From assembly GCA_035575925.1 (NCBI GenBank), contig DATLXK010000029.1:1-64000 (forward strand): DNA of 64,000 nt. Direction: 5' to 3'. Every line of letters starts with the position of its first letter. Position 1 is the first letter of the stretch. The position numbers and the translations under genes are program-made. Positions 1 through 8,436 of the stretch are shown piece by piece. The notes below the pieces were generated by a model. That model did not search any database. It was not told the DNA's origin and worked only from the letters and a program-made list of their open reading frames with translations. The DNA comes from DASWTL01 sp035575925 (GTDB lineage Bacteria > Bacteroidota > Bacteroidia > Sphingobacteriales > Sphingobacteriaceae).

Positions 1-441
1 ATAGCCCATCGTTGATTTACCCACATTGGCTGTGTCTTTAAATACCCGATTACGTTTGATCCGTTTATTTTTACATACTCTGATAGGGGTAGAATCAATA
101 AAAGAGATACCTGTACACTCACCCAGGCAGCATGTTTTCAGGAAAATAGTCATGGGTAAAACCGCTGCTTGCATCAGTTCGGTAAAACGGTTATAGGATA
201 CGGTGCGGGGAAATTCCGATTGTAAATGCTTTTGGACATAATGCTGATAAAAGTGCTTCATATTTCTAAAACTGCCTGAATGAAAGAGGGTCATCAGGGT
301 AATTACTTCGCTCTCAGACATACGGGGCTTCCGTTTAGGCGCATTCCCTAGTATAGAAGCGCTTATAACGCCTTTAAATTCTTTACAAAACTCATCAGTA
401 AGATAGAAAATTTCTGTAACTTTATCAGTGGTAATATTCAT
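1..441 (-). CDS. IS982-family transposase, N-terminal part, cut by the window edge
   Basis: This is the first 147 codons of a DDE transposase read on the minus strand from an ATG at 441; the rest lies outside the window. The family moves small insertion sequences by cut-and-paste and its proteins are usually near 290 residues. The visible part shows the IS982-type N-terminus (RKPRMSESEVITLMTLFH at about 38-55) followed by the first catalytic aspartate in FIDSTPIRVC (Asp116) and a basic KNKRIKRNRVFKD stretch. No stop or frameshift interrupts the visible part. The outer end of the element is not resolved: a short ACCT/AGGT inverted pair near 548-575 could be its terminal repeat. Nothing else coding is seen between 442 and 672. 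Confidence 0.85.
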   Translation of the reverse strand, partial: MNITTDKVTEIFYLTDEFCKEFKGVISASILGNAPKRKPRMSESEVITLMTLFHSGSFRNMKHFYQHYVQKHLQSEFPRTVSYNRFTELMQAAVLPMTIFLKTCCLGECTGISFIDSTPIRVCKNKRIKRNRVFKDTANVGKSTMGY

Positions 442-672
442 GTTTTATTTATCTATATATTTGAATTTAAGATACTTAAATATATAAAATAATGCTGAAT
501 ATTACCTTTTTTACTCTCCTTTTTTGTGTGTTTTTTGCCTTTTTATACCTAACTTATTAATCGAACTCAGGTTAGTAATATGGTGTGAGTTCAGATTATA
601 CCTAAAGGATATAATTTCTATCGTGCCTACAGCTAGAGCAATATAATGCCTAATTCTTACATTTGCATTTGT

Positions 673-1536
673 ATGAAAGGAATTATTTTAGCAGGCGGAT
701 CAGGCACCAGGCTGCATCCCCTAACATTAGCCGTAAGCAAACAGTTGATGCCGGTTTACGATAAGCCAATGATCTATTATCCGCTCTCCACCCTTATGCT
801 GGCCGGGATCAGGGAGATACTGATTATTTCTACTCCTCATGACCTTCCGCAATTTGAAAAGTTATTAGGTGATGGAGCATCGCTTGGATGTAAATTTTCA
901 TACCTAGTTCAGGAACAACCTAATGGCCTTGCGCAGGCATTTGTATTGGGCGAAAAATTTATTGGAAAGGATAAGGTTGCCTTGATTTTGGGGGATAATA
1001 TTTTCTATGGTGATGGTATGAGCCGTCTGATGCAGGAGATTAGTGATCCTGATGGCGGAGTTGTGTTTGCATACCAGGTAGTTGATCCTGAGAGATACGG
1101 TGTAGTAGAATTTGATAAAAACTATCAGGTAGTTTCGGTAGAAGAAAAACCTGTTGCACCAAAATCTAATTATGCTATTCCCGGGTTATATTTTTACGAT
1201 AATTCTGTAGTAGAAATTGCTAAAAATATTAAACAATCTCCACGGGGAGAATATGAAATTACGGATGTAAATAAGGAATATCTGAAAAGAGGTAAACTGA
1301 AAGTGGGAGTATTGAGCAGGGGTACAGCGTGGCTTGATACCGGCACATTTAATTCACTTATGCAGGCCGGCCAGTTTGTTCAGGTAATAGAAGAACGGCA
1401 GGGTCTTAAAATCGGCTGTATTGAAGAAGTAGCTTATCGTATGGGCTTTATTACTGCAGAACAGTTGAAAAGCATTGCAGAACCCCTGGTTAAGAGCGGA
1501 TACGGGCAGTATCTGCTTAAAATGGTTGGTTGTTAG
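673..1536 (+). CDS. rmlA: Glucose-1-phosphate thymidylyltransferase
   Basis: RmlA makes dTDP-glucose from glucose-1-phosphate and dTTP, the first step to dTDP-rhamnose and related sugars. The 287-residue product has the nucleotide-binding loop LAGGSGTRL (6-14), the KQLMPVYDKPM segment (23-33), GDN (107-109), VEEKP (156-160) and RGTAWLDTGT (216-225), all diagnostic of the family. An ATG 27 nt upstream at 646 exists, but the family starts at MKGIILAGG, so I chose 673. Length is normal. No rmlB, rmlC or rmlD lies in the window, so the rest of the pathway must be elsewhere. It follows the IS982 fragment and is not tightly coupled to the next gene. Confidence 0.96.
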   Translation: MKGIILAGGSGTRLHPLTLAVSKQLMPVYDKPMIYYPLSTLMLAGIREILIISTPHDLPQFEKLLGDGASLGCKFSYLVQEQPNGLAQAFVLGEKFIGKDKVALILGDNIFYGDGMSRLMQEISDPDGGVVFAYQVVDPERYGVVEFDKNYQVVSVEEKPVAPKSNYAIPGLYFYDNSVVEIAKNIKQSPRGEYEITDVNKEYLKRGKLKVGVLSRGTAWLDTGTFNSLMQAGQFVQVIEERQGLKIGCIEEVAYRMGFITAEQLKSIAEPLVKSGYGQYLLKMVGC

Positions 1537-1652
1537 TAGATTTATGGTATGCATAATATCTGGTAGTTCTAATTACAAGGTCAGACATCCAAATGTTACC
1601 AACTGATTAACACATTATATATTTCTACTTCCTTTTTCGTTAATTTGAAGAT

Positions 1653-4541
1653 ATGTTGAGTGACCGTAACGTGATCGGGAAGAAACTGCAATCCATCCTT
1701 CCTGAGGATCGTATAAAAAGCCGTTTAATTGATGTGGTATCCTATGCTGCGGATGCCGGTTTTTATCATCTGGAGCCGAAGGCAGTGGTTCAGCCGGTAT
1801 CAGAAAAGGAGATCAGGTTGCTCTTTGAATTTTCTCAGGTTAACCAGATCCCGCTTACGTTCAGAGCAGCAGGAACCAGCTTGTCCGGACAGTCTATCTC
1901 AGATGGAATACTGGTAGATCTTAGTAAATACTGGAGCGGAGTAGGAGTTGAAAATGACGGGGAACTGGTCAGGGTGCAGCCGGGAGTGATCGGCGGTATA
2001 GTGAATGCCCACCTTAAAAAATATAAAAGGAAGATAGGTCCCGATCCGGCCAGCATCAGTTCAGCCATGATGGGAGGTATTCTCTCTAATAATGCAAGCG
2101 GGATGTGCTGCGGGGTAAGTAAAAACTCCTACCACACCACTCGTTATATACGGTTCATCCTGCCCAACGGAAAAACGTATTCAACAGAAAATAAAGCCGA
2201 TTATTCCCGGTTCCGGGCTGAGTGTCCGGATATCCATGAACGTATCGGAGCTTTAAAAAAACGTATTGGTGATCAGCCTGAGATCTATAACCGGATCCGC
2301 AACAAGTATAAAACCAAGAATACAGTAGGCTATTCACTCAATTCTTTTATTGATTATGATGAGCCGCTTGATATCCTGGCGCACTTACTGGTAGGTGCTG
2401 AAGGTACGTTAGGATTTATTTCAGAAGCCGTCCTGCAGACTGTTCCTGATTATCCCGCCAAGGCAACTGCCTTAATGTATTTTACAGACATCTACCAGGC
2501 CTGTAAGGCTATTGTGCCTTTAACCGTTGCAGGGGCTGAAGCAGTAGAACTGATGGACAGATCGTCATTACGGTCGGTAGAAAATATTCCCGGGGTGCCT
2601 GATTTTTTAAAAACATTACCGGAGACTGCCGCTGCCCTCCTGGTCGAGTTCCAGGGAAACAATGATGAAGAGGTTCAGATTAAGATCAGCCAGTATATGC
2701 GCATGGCTCCTGATCTTTCGCTGTTAAACCAGCCCGTATTTACTACGGATACGACAGAACAGGCTTTCATGTGGAAAATTCGCAAAGGGATGTTTCCGGC
2801 TGTTGGTGCCGTTCGTGCCAGCGGAACTACGGTTATTCTGGAAGATATCGCATTCCCGGTAGCGCACCTCGGAGATGCTATTCTGGAGCTGCAGCAGATA
2901 TTCAGTAAACACCACTATCATAATGCGATCATTTTTGGTCATGCCAAGGATGGCAATATTCATTTTGTGGTAACTCAAGCTTTTGATTCAGCTGATGAAA
3001 TTAAACGATATGATCGGTTTTTAAATGAAGTAGTTAACCTGGTAGTTAATAAATATGATGGAGCGTTAAAGGCAGAGCATGGTACCGGGCGCAATATGGC
3101 ACCGTTTGTAGAGACAGAGTGGGGACACGAGTTATATCAGGTGATGAAGGAACTGAAATCGGTAGTAGATCCGCACAACCTGCTTAATCCCGGTGTGATC
3201 ATTAACAATGATGCCAAAGCACATATCCGTAACCTGAAAAATTTGCCACAGGTAGAGGAGGAAGTAGATAAATGTATCGAATGTGGCTTCTGCGAGCATA
3301 TGTGCCCCAGTCGTAATATTACTACCACACCACGCAGAAGGATCGTGATCAGGAGAGTGTTAGCTAACCTGAAAAAAGCAGGACAAAATCGGGAGCATAA
3401 AGAGTTATTAGAGCAATACCAATATGACGGCCTAGAAACATGCGCAGTGGATGGCCTGTGTGCTACAGCCTGCCCTGTTGATATTAATACCGGTACCTTG
3501 GTAAAACGTTTGCGACGCGAAAACCATAGCGATTTTGCAAATCAGACAGCGGTATTTGTAGCACGTTATTTTAAACCCGTCACCTCGATGGTGAGATTTG
3601 CACTTCGTGCGGGTACCGGTATGAATAACCTGTTCGGATCAAATACCATGCTTGGGCTTACATCCTCAATTAAGAAGATCATCCCCTCTTTTCCGCTGTG
3701 GTCAAACCAGTTGTATCCCGCCAGTGTAAAACATCAGGCATCTGCAAAAACGGGGCACGACACGGGTATGTCGGTAGTTTATTTTCCAACATGCATTAAC
3801 CGTGTAATGGGCGACCCGGATAAGAATAAAAAATCAATCATGGAAACCTTCCTGAGTGTTGCCCAAAAAGCAGGAGTTTTTGTGATCATTCCGGACGATA
3901 TAGCAGGCAATTGCTGCGGACAGATATTTTCTTCAAAAGGGTTTAACCCGGCATTTGCGCTCTCCGCTAATGAAACCATAACTAAACTGTGGAAATGGAC
4001 CAGACAGGGAAGCCTGCCTGTTGTACTGGATGTTACCTCCTGTACGCAAACTTTGCAGCAATCTTATCCGGTATTAAGTGAAGATAATAAAGCCCGCTTT
4101 AAAAAGATGAAGATCCTGGACAGTGTTGATTTTCTGGATGTGTTCGTGCTCTCCAATATCGAGGTTACAAAAAAGAAAAATTCAGTAGTGCTGCACCCCG
4201 TATGCTCATTGCAAAAGATGGGCTTGTCAGAGACCTTTGTAAAAATTGCACGTCACTTTGCAGAAGAAGTGGTAGTGCCCATGCATGCCGGATGTTGCGG
4301 TATGGCCGGCGACCGGGGGTTCTTGTATCCCGAACTGACCAGGTCTGCAACTGCCCCGGAAGCCCGGGAAGTTAACCGGGAAGAATACGAAGGTTACTAT
4401 TCCAGCGGCAAAACCTGTGAGATCGCTATGTCTGATGCTGTGAAACATAATTACCAGTCTATCCTTTACCTGGCAGATGAATGCGGGGAAATAAAGGTTC
4501 AGCACGGGGAAGGGAAGCCGGAGGCAAAACTGCAATGGTAA
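1653..4541 (+). CDS. FAD-linked and Fe-S D-2-hydroxyacid dehydrogenase (D-lactate / YdiJ type)
   Basis: A 962-residue fusion. The N-terminal PCMH-type FAD domain has FRAAGTSLSGQSISDG (about 70-85) and MMGGILSNNASG. The FAD-oxidase C-terminal domain has GHAKDGNIHF (about 427-437) and HGTGRN (about 475). Two four-cysteine Fe-S motifs follow (CIECGFCEHMCP near 541, CAVDGLCATACP near 597), then two CCG motifs (near 753 and 880). This layout is known from D-lactate and D-2-hydroxyglutarate dehydrogenases that oxidise a 2-hydroxy acid and pass electrons towards quinones at the membrane. The exact substrate cannot be told. It has its own flanking gaps and no evident link to polysaccharide synthesis, so it is probably a housekeeping gene next to the cluster. 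Confidence 0.9.
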   Translation: MLSDRNVIGKKLQSILPEDRIKSRLIDVVSYAADAGFYHLEPKAVVQPVSEKEIRLLFEFSQVNQIPLTFRAAGTSLSGQSISDGILVDLSKYWSGVGVENDGELVRVQPGVIGGIVNAHLKKYKRKIGPDPASISSAMMGGILSNNASGMCCGVSKNSYHTTRYIRFILPNGKTYSTENKADYSRFRAECPDIHERIGALKKRIGDQPEIYNRIRNKYKTKNTVGYSLNSFIDYDEPLDILAHLLVGAEGTLGFISEAVLQTVPDYPAKATALMYFTDIYQACKAIVPLTVAGAEAVELMDRSSLRSVENIPGVPDFLKTLPETAAALLVEFQGNNDEEVQIKISQYMRMAPDLSLLNQPVFTTDTTEQAFMWKIRKGMFPAVGAVRASGTTVILEDIAFPVAHLGDAILELQQIFSKHHYHNAIIFGHAKDGNIHFVVTQAFDSADEIKRYDRFLNEVVNLVVNKYDGALKAEHGTGRNMAPFVETEWGHELYQVMKELKSVVDPHNLLNPGVIINNDAKAHIRNLKNLPQVEEEVDKCIECGFCEHMCPSRNITTTPRRRIVIRRVLANLKKAGQNREHKELLEQYQYDGLETCAVDGLCATACPVDINTGTLVKRLRRENHSDFANQTAVFVARYFKPVTSMVRFALRAGTGMNNLFGSNTMLGLTSSIKKIIPSFPLWSNQLYPASVKHQASAKTGHDTGMSVVYFPTCINRVMGDPDKNKKSIMETFLSVAQKAGVFVIIPDDIAGNCCGQIFSSKGFNPAFALSANETITKLWKWTRQGSLPVVLDVTSCTQTLQQSYPVLSEDNKARFKKMKILDSVDFLDVFVLSNIEVTKKKNSVVLHPVCSLQKMGLSETFVKIARHFAEEVVVPMHAGCCGMAGDRGFLYPELTRSATAPEAREVNREEYEGYYSSGKTCEIAMSDAVKHNYQSILYLADECGEIKVQHGEGKPEAKLQW

Positions 4542-4722
4542 AAGAAAGGTAACGATCGATAAAAAAGTCAATAATCCTTGGATAGGTTGAATAGGTGACC
4601 AATAACATCTTTGTCTGGTCTTTATCTAATAGGTATGATTAAGTTCATATAACTAAATTTGTCACTTTCCACCTGATGATGCGCTTGATACTGGTAATAT
4701 AAATGTCCTCCCTGTTTTATCC

Positions 4723-4730
4723 TATATTTG
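4723..4730 (+). promoter_or_regulatory. Bacteroidota-type -7 element before the nucleotide-sugar dehydrogenase
   Basis: TATATTTG fits the TAnnTTTG consensus exactly. A start site about 7 nt downstream would leave a leader of roughly 13 nt before the ATG at 4750. I see no convincing TTG -33 box at the usual spacing. Confidence 0.5.
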
Positions 4731-4749
4731 CCCTATCATAACATTTAAT

Positions 4750-6021
4750 ATGCTTCCTGTACTTTCACCGGATCTGAAAATTGCTGTTGTCGGGCTGGGA
4801 TATGTGGGCTTGCCCCTTGCAATGGCTTTTGCAGAAAAATATAAAGTTACCGGTTACGACCTGAATGAAGATCGGATAAGATCACTTATACAGGGAAAGG
4901 ATGCGACCCTGCAGATATCCGCCGAAGAATTGTATGAGTCAAAAATTACGTTTACCTCCACTTCATCGGATTTAGCCGGGTGTTCTGTTTACATTATTAC
5001 TGTACCCACACCGGTAGATGAATTTAAAAAACCTGATCTCTCGGCACTTTTTCACGCATCTGCGTTGGTGGGAAGTTTACTAAAGAAGGGCGATCTTGTA
5101 ATCTATGAGTCCACAGTATACCCGGGTTGTACAGAAGAAGACTGTGTTCCGATACTGGAGAAGGAAAGTGGGTTAACCTATAATACAGAGTTTTTTTGCG
5201 GATACTCACCCGAACGGATAAGTCCGGGTGATCCTGTGCATACATTAAAGACCATTATAAAGGTCACATCCGGTTCTATTCCGGCAATTGCAGAGCTGGT
5301 AGATGAACTTTACACGTCGATTATTACTGCGGGCACTCATAAAGCATCTGGTATCAAAGTTGCCGAGGCATCCAAGGCCATTGAGAATGCACAGCGTGAT
5401 GTTAATATCTCATTTGTAAATGAACTGGCGTTAATATTTGATAAGATGAATATTGATACCAGTGAAGTGCTGGAAGCCGCTGCTACCAAATGGAATTTTC
5501 TAAAATTTAAGCCGGGATTAGTGGGCGGCCATTGTATAGGTGTTGATCCGTATTATCTGGCTTATCAGTCTGAGCGATTAGGCTATCATCCGGAAGTGAT
5601 ACTGTCCGGCAGAAGGGTTAATGATCACATCCCGGTTTTCATAGCTAATAAAGTAGTTAAGCTGATGCTGGCCAAAGGCATGCAGTTGAAGAACTCGCGG
5701 GCACTTGTATTAGGAATTACTTTTAAAGAGAACTGCCCGGACATACGGAACACTAAAGTGATCGATATCGTTAACGAACTTGAACAGTTCGGCTTAAGGG
5801 TTGATATCTATGATCCTCTAGGCAGCAAAAATGAGGTGTGGAATCATTATGGATTGGAGCTTGTTGATGATATATTTGCAAACCCCTACCAATTGATCAT
5901 TCTTGCTGTTGCCCATACGGAGTTCTTAACGATAGACTACGGTCGCTTAAAAGGTTCAGATACCGTGCTGTTTGATACCCGCTCTGTTCTTAACCGGAAC
6001 TTGGTAGATGGGCGGCTGTGA
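4750..6021 (+). CDS. Nucleotide-sugar dehydrogenase, UDP-N-acetylhexosamine type (TviB/VipA/WbpO-like)
   Basis: A 423-residue enzyme of the UDP-glucose/GDP-mannose dehydrogenase family that oxidises C6 of a UDP-sugar to the uronic acid with two NAD+. The Rossmann motif GLGYVG is at 15-20. The central domain carries Lys209 in EASKAIENAQRD and the catalytic Cys262 in GGHCIGVDPYYL, and the C-terminal domain binds the UDP moiety. GHCIGVDPYYLAY and ENAQRDVNI resemble the TviB/WbpO group (UDP-GlcNAc or UDP-GalNAc) more than UDP-glucose dehydrogenase, but substrate cannot be fixed by eye. No adjacent TviC-type 4-epimerase is seen; the epimerase at 12888 could be a partner. It has its own promoter-like element and is followed by dispersed repeats. 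Confidence 0.9.
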   Translation: MLPVLSPDLKIAVVGLGYVGLPLAMAFAEKYKVTGYDLNEDRIRSLIQGKDATLQISAEELYESKITFTSTSSDLAGCSVYIITVPTPVDEFKKPDLSALFHASALVGSLLKKGDLVIYESTVYPGCTEEDCVPILEKESGLTYNTEFFCGYSPERISPGDPVHTLKTIIKVTSGSIPAIAELVDELYTSIITAGTHKASGIKVAEASKAIENAQRDVNISFVNELALIFDKMNIDTSEVLEAAATKWNFLKFKPGLVGGHCIGVDPYYLAYQSERLGYHPEVILSGRRVNDHIPVFIANKVVKLMLAKGMQLKNSRALVLGITFKENCPDIRNTKVIDIVNELEQFGLRVDIYDPLGSKNEVWNHYGLELVDDIFANPYQLIILAVAHTEFLTIDYGRLKGSDTVLFDTRSVLNRNLVDGRL

Positions 6022-6060
6022 GCTGCCGCTCAAAGGTTATATAATGCGGGTTGACCATAC

Positions 6061-6202
6061 CGTCATTGCGAACCGAGCAGAGGAACGGGCGCAGGCGTGA
6101 AGCAATCTCTGCGTGGGAGACGCTTGAAAGATGATTAAAGAATTGCCAGCGCCTGGCCCCAGATTGCTTCGGCTCACACGGCCCGGCCTCGCGAATGACG
6201 CT
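6061..6202. repeat. Dispersed inverted-repeat element, family A, copy 1
   Basis: The element starts with GTCATTGCGAACC and ends with TCGCGAATGACG, so its ends are inverted. It contains GAAGCAATCTCTGCG and, on the other arm, AGATTGCTTCGG, again inverted. It is about 140 nt long, non-coding and MITE-like. With the next copy it fills most of the 453-nt gap between 6021 and 6475. Confidence 0.75.
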
Positions 6203-6212
6203 CATGTCATAC

Positions 6213-6322
6213 CGTCATTGCGAACCTAAGCAGAGGAACAGCGCAGGCGGGAAGCAATCTCTGCGTTGAAGAGTTGGCAACTGCACAGGCAGATTGCTTC
6301 GTCATACGTCCTCGCAATACGC
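6213..6322. repeat. Dispersed inverted-repeat element, family A, copy 2
   Basis: A shorter copy of the preceding element, with GTCATTGCGAACC at the left, GAAGCAATCTCTGCG and AGATTGCTTCGTC inside, and CTCGCAATACG at the right. The two copies sit head to tail, about 10 nt apart. Confidence 0.75.
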
Positions 6323-6433
6323 ACTGTACCGGCCACGGCGGTCTTCCGCGTTTGGTATCCACACCCAGCACTTTGATGCGAAACGATTTCATTTTTAAAC
6401 AACTTCTAAGAGGTATGCAATTACAAAAAAACA

Positions 6434-6441
6434 TTATTTTG
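6434..6441 (+). promoter_or_regulatory. Possible -7 element before the first upxY
   Basis: TTATTTTG matches TAnnTTTG at seven of eight positions and lies 33 nt before the ATG at 6475. It is the only candidate between the dispersed repeats and the gene. Confidence 0.3.
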
Positions 6442-6474
6442 CATCCCGAATAAATCACATTAACTCGCTACACT

Positions 6475-6963
6475 ATGAAGTGGTATGTTCTTTACACTAA
6501 ATCACGCAATGAAAAAGCCGTGGCTCAAAAACTAACCGCATTAGGTATAGAGGTATATTGCCCGGTAGTCAGAACCAGGCGACAATGGTCAGATCGTGTG
6601 AAATGGGTAGAAGAGCCTCTTTTCCGTTCCATTTGTTTCGTGCATATAGCTGAGCAGGACAGAGAACGTGTGTTTCAGATATCAGGAGTTGTGCGTTATC
6701 TTTTCTGGATCGGAAAACCAGCCGTCGTACTTGATCATGAAATAGAGCAGTTAAAACTATTTCTCGAAAACAGTGATCATAATGAAATCCGTGTAGTTGA
6801 TTTTACTCCTCAGCAACGTGTCAGGATCACTTCGGGTATTTTAAGTGAAAAAGAGGCTGTTGTAGTAAGGCAGGTTCAAAATAAGCTGGTTCTTCGCTTG
6901 GAAACCATTGGTCTTCAGATCCAGGTAAATTTAAATAAAACCAAAGTGGATCCCGTTAACTGA
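6475..6963 (+). CDS. UpxY/NusG-like transcription antiterminator
   Basis: A 162-residue NusG paralogue. The NGN domain (about 1-100) starts WYVLYTKSRNEKAVAQKL and contains VEEPLFRSICFV and GVVRYLFW. A small KOW-like C-terminal domain follows (about 105-160). Such proteins bind RNA polymerase and stop early termination in the polysaccharide operon whose first gene they are; RfaH and Bacteroides UpxY are the studied relatives. It directly precedes gmd and the Wza-type exporter gene, so the cluster at 7.0-18.3 kb is its likely target. A second, about half-identical paralogue at 61734 also precedes a gmd. A perfect hairpin begins at its stop codon. Confidence 0.88.
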   Translation: MKWYVLYTKSRNEKAVAQKLTALGIEVYCPVVRTRRQWSDRVKWVEEPLFRSICFVHIAEQDRERVFQISGVVRYLFWIGKPAVVLDHEIEQLKLFLENSDHNEIRVVDFTPQQRVRITSGILSEKEAVVVRQVQNKLVLRLETIGLQIQVNLNKTKVDPVN

Positions 6964-6998
6964 AATCTAATGGCTTTTCCGGTAATATCATTAGATTT
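6963..6998 (+). terminator. Perfect 10-bp hairpin between upxY and gmd, terminator- or attenuator-like
   Basis: AAATCTAATG at 6963-6972 pairs perfectly with CATTAGATTT at 6989-6998 across a 16-nt loop, and GCATTTTTAAAA follows. The stem is AT-rich, so intrinsic termination would be weak. The right arm overlaps the promoter-like TAGATTTG. Its place between an antiterminator gene and its operon suggests a regulatory role, which is inference. Confidence 0.45.
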
Positions 6999-6999
6999 G
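6992..6999 (+). promoter_or_regulatory. Bacteroidota-type -7 element before the first gmd
   Basis: TAGATTTG matches TAnnTTTG and lies 17 nt before the gmd ATG, giving a predicted leader of about 10 nt. It sits within the right arm of the hairpin. No clear -33 box is seen. Confidence 0.4.
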
Positions 7000-7015
7000 C
7001 ATTTTTAAAAAACTA

Positions 7016-8152
7016 ATGAAAGTAGCTTTAATTACAGGGGTAACCGGGCAGGACGGTGCCTATTTAACCGAGTTCTTGTTAAACAAGGGTTATTTTGTAC
7101 ATGGTATCAAGAGAAGAAGCTCGTTGTTCAATACCGATCGGATCGATCATTTGTACCAGGACCCGCATGAAAGTAATTTAAGGTTAAAGCTTCACTACGG
7201 TGATCTCACAGATTCAACCAATCTGATCAGGATTATTCAGGAAGTACAACCGGACGAGATATATAACCTGGCAGCTATGAGCCATGTACATGTAAGCTTT
7301 GAAACTCCTGAATATACTGCCAATGCAGATGGCATAGGTACTTTACGGATATTAGAAGCTGTTCGCATTCTCGGATTAGAAAAGAAAACGCGAATTTATC
7401 AGGCCTCTACCTCCGAGCTTTACGGTTTGGTACAGGCGGTGCCACAATCCGAAACTACTCCTTTTTATCCAAGGTCGCCTTATGCTGTGGCGAAAATGTA
7501 CGGATACTGGATAACAGTAAATTACCGCGAAGCTTATGGCATGTATGCCTGTAATGGTATTCTGTTTAATCATGAAAGTCCGTTACGGGGAGAAACGTTC
7601 GTTACGCGTAAGATCACCCGTGCCGCAGCCAAAATTGCTTTAGGTTTGCAGGGATGCTTATACCTGGGTAATTTATCCGCACAGCGGGACTGGGGTCATG
7701 CAAAAGATTACATTGAAGCCATGTATCTCATCCTGCAGCAAGAAAAGGCTGAGGATTACGTTATTGCTACCGGTGTAACTACTGCGGTACGCGATTTTGT
7801 TAAAATGACATTCGGAGAACTGGGTATGGAAGTAGAATTCAGTGGTAAGAATGAAGGAGAAAAGGGTGTGATTGTGGATGTAGATGGAGCAAAAATAGAA
7901 GAACTGGGACTGAATAAAAAACTCCTGAAGCCGGGTCAGACGGTTGTTAAGGTTGACCCCCGGTATTTTCGTCCTACGGAAGTTGATTTATTATTAGGAG
8001 ATCCGATCAAGGCAAAAACAAAATTGGGGTGGACACCTAAATACGATTTGGAGGCTCTGGTTAAAGACATGATCCATTCAGATCTCAATTTAATGAGAAG
8101 GGATGAACATCTTAAAGCGGGCGGTTTTAATGTGCTGAATTATTTTGAATAA
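7016..8152 (+). CDS. gmd: GDP-mannose 4,6-dehydratase, first copy
   Basis: Gmd converts GDP-D-mannose to GDP-4-keto-6-deoxymannose, the precursor of GDP-fucose, GDP-rhamnose or GDP-perosamine. The 378-residue product has the NADP loop TGVTGQDGAYL (8-18), KRRSSLFNTDRIDHLY, STSELYG and the catalytic Tyr156/Lys160 in SPYAVAK, with NHESPLRGETFVTRK behind it. Length is normal for the family. No GDP-fucose synthase (fcl) or perosamine synthase lies beside it, so the next step is encoded elsewhere or the epimerase-like proteins do it. A second gmd of identical length at 62534 is close in protein sequence but differs at many third codon positions. Confidence 0.97.
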   Translation: MKVALITGVTGQDGAYLTEFLLNKGYFVHGIKRRSSLFNTDRIDHLYQDPHESNLRLKLHYGDLTDSTNLIRIIQEVQPDEIYNLAAMSHVHVSFETPEYTANADGIGTLRILEAVRILGLEKKTRIYQASTSELYGLVQAVPQSETTPFYPRSPYAVAKMYGYWITVNYREAYGMYACNGILFNHESPLRGETFVTRKITRAAAKIALGLQGCLYLGNLSAQRDWGHAKDYIEAMYLILQQEKAEDYVIATGVTTAVRDFVKMTFGELGMEVEFSGKNEGEKGVIVDVDGAKIEELGLNKKLLKPGQTVVKVDPRYFRPTEVDLLLGDPIKAKTKLGWTPKYDLEALVKDMIHSDLNLMRRDEHLKAGGFNVLNYFE

Positions 8153-8436
8153 AGAAATTTTGATATTTACGAGCCAATTTCTATTAGTAGAGAAGGTTTA
8201 CATAAAAAAATAATTATATCCGATAGGGTATTGCCCCCTGGTGGAATAACAGCTCTTTTATTATTATACCCAAAATATAAAATCTAATCCTTTGTCTGCA
8301 ACTAAGTCCTATATTGGTGGAGATAAATCTATAATTCATGAGTGGTATATGAAAATACTTGATTTACAGTATTGTTTTATAGTAAAAATTAAAGAACTTT
8401 GCAGCCTTTATGCTGTGGATAAATAATAGATTAGGA

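Noticed and set aside
1653..4541. The FAD/Fe-S dehydrogenase as a polysaccharide enzyme
   Set aside because: Its domains are typical of respiratory 2-hydroxyacid oxidation, and spacing shows no coupling to the neighbours.
4227..4571. Open frame of 114 codons on the minus strand
   Set aside because: Antisense to the CCG-domain end of the dehydrogenase gene and without recognisable features.
8153..8436. A possible decayed sugar-transferase fragment (translation with a PGGIT-like stretch near 8227-8250)
   Set aside because: Only one short motif-like piece, with a stop codon in the frame and no second supporting motif. It may be chance.
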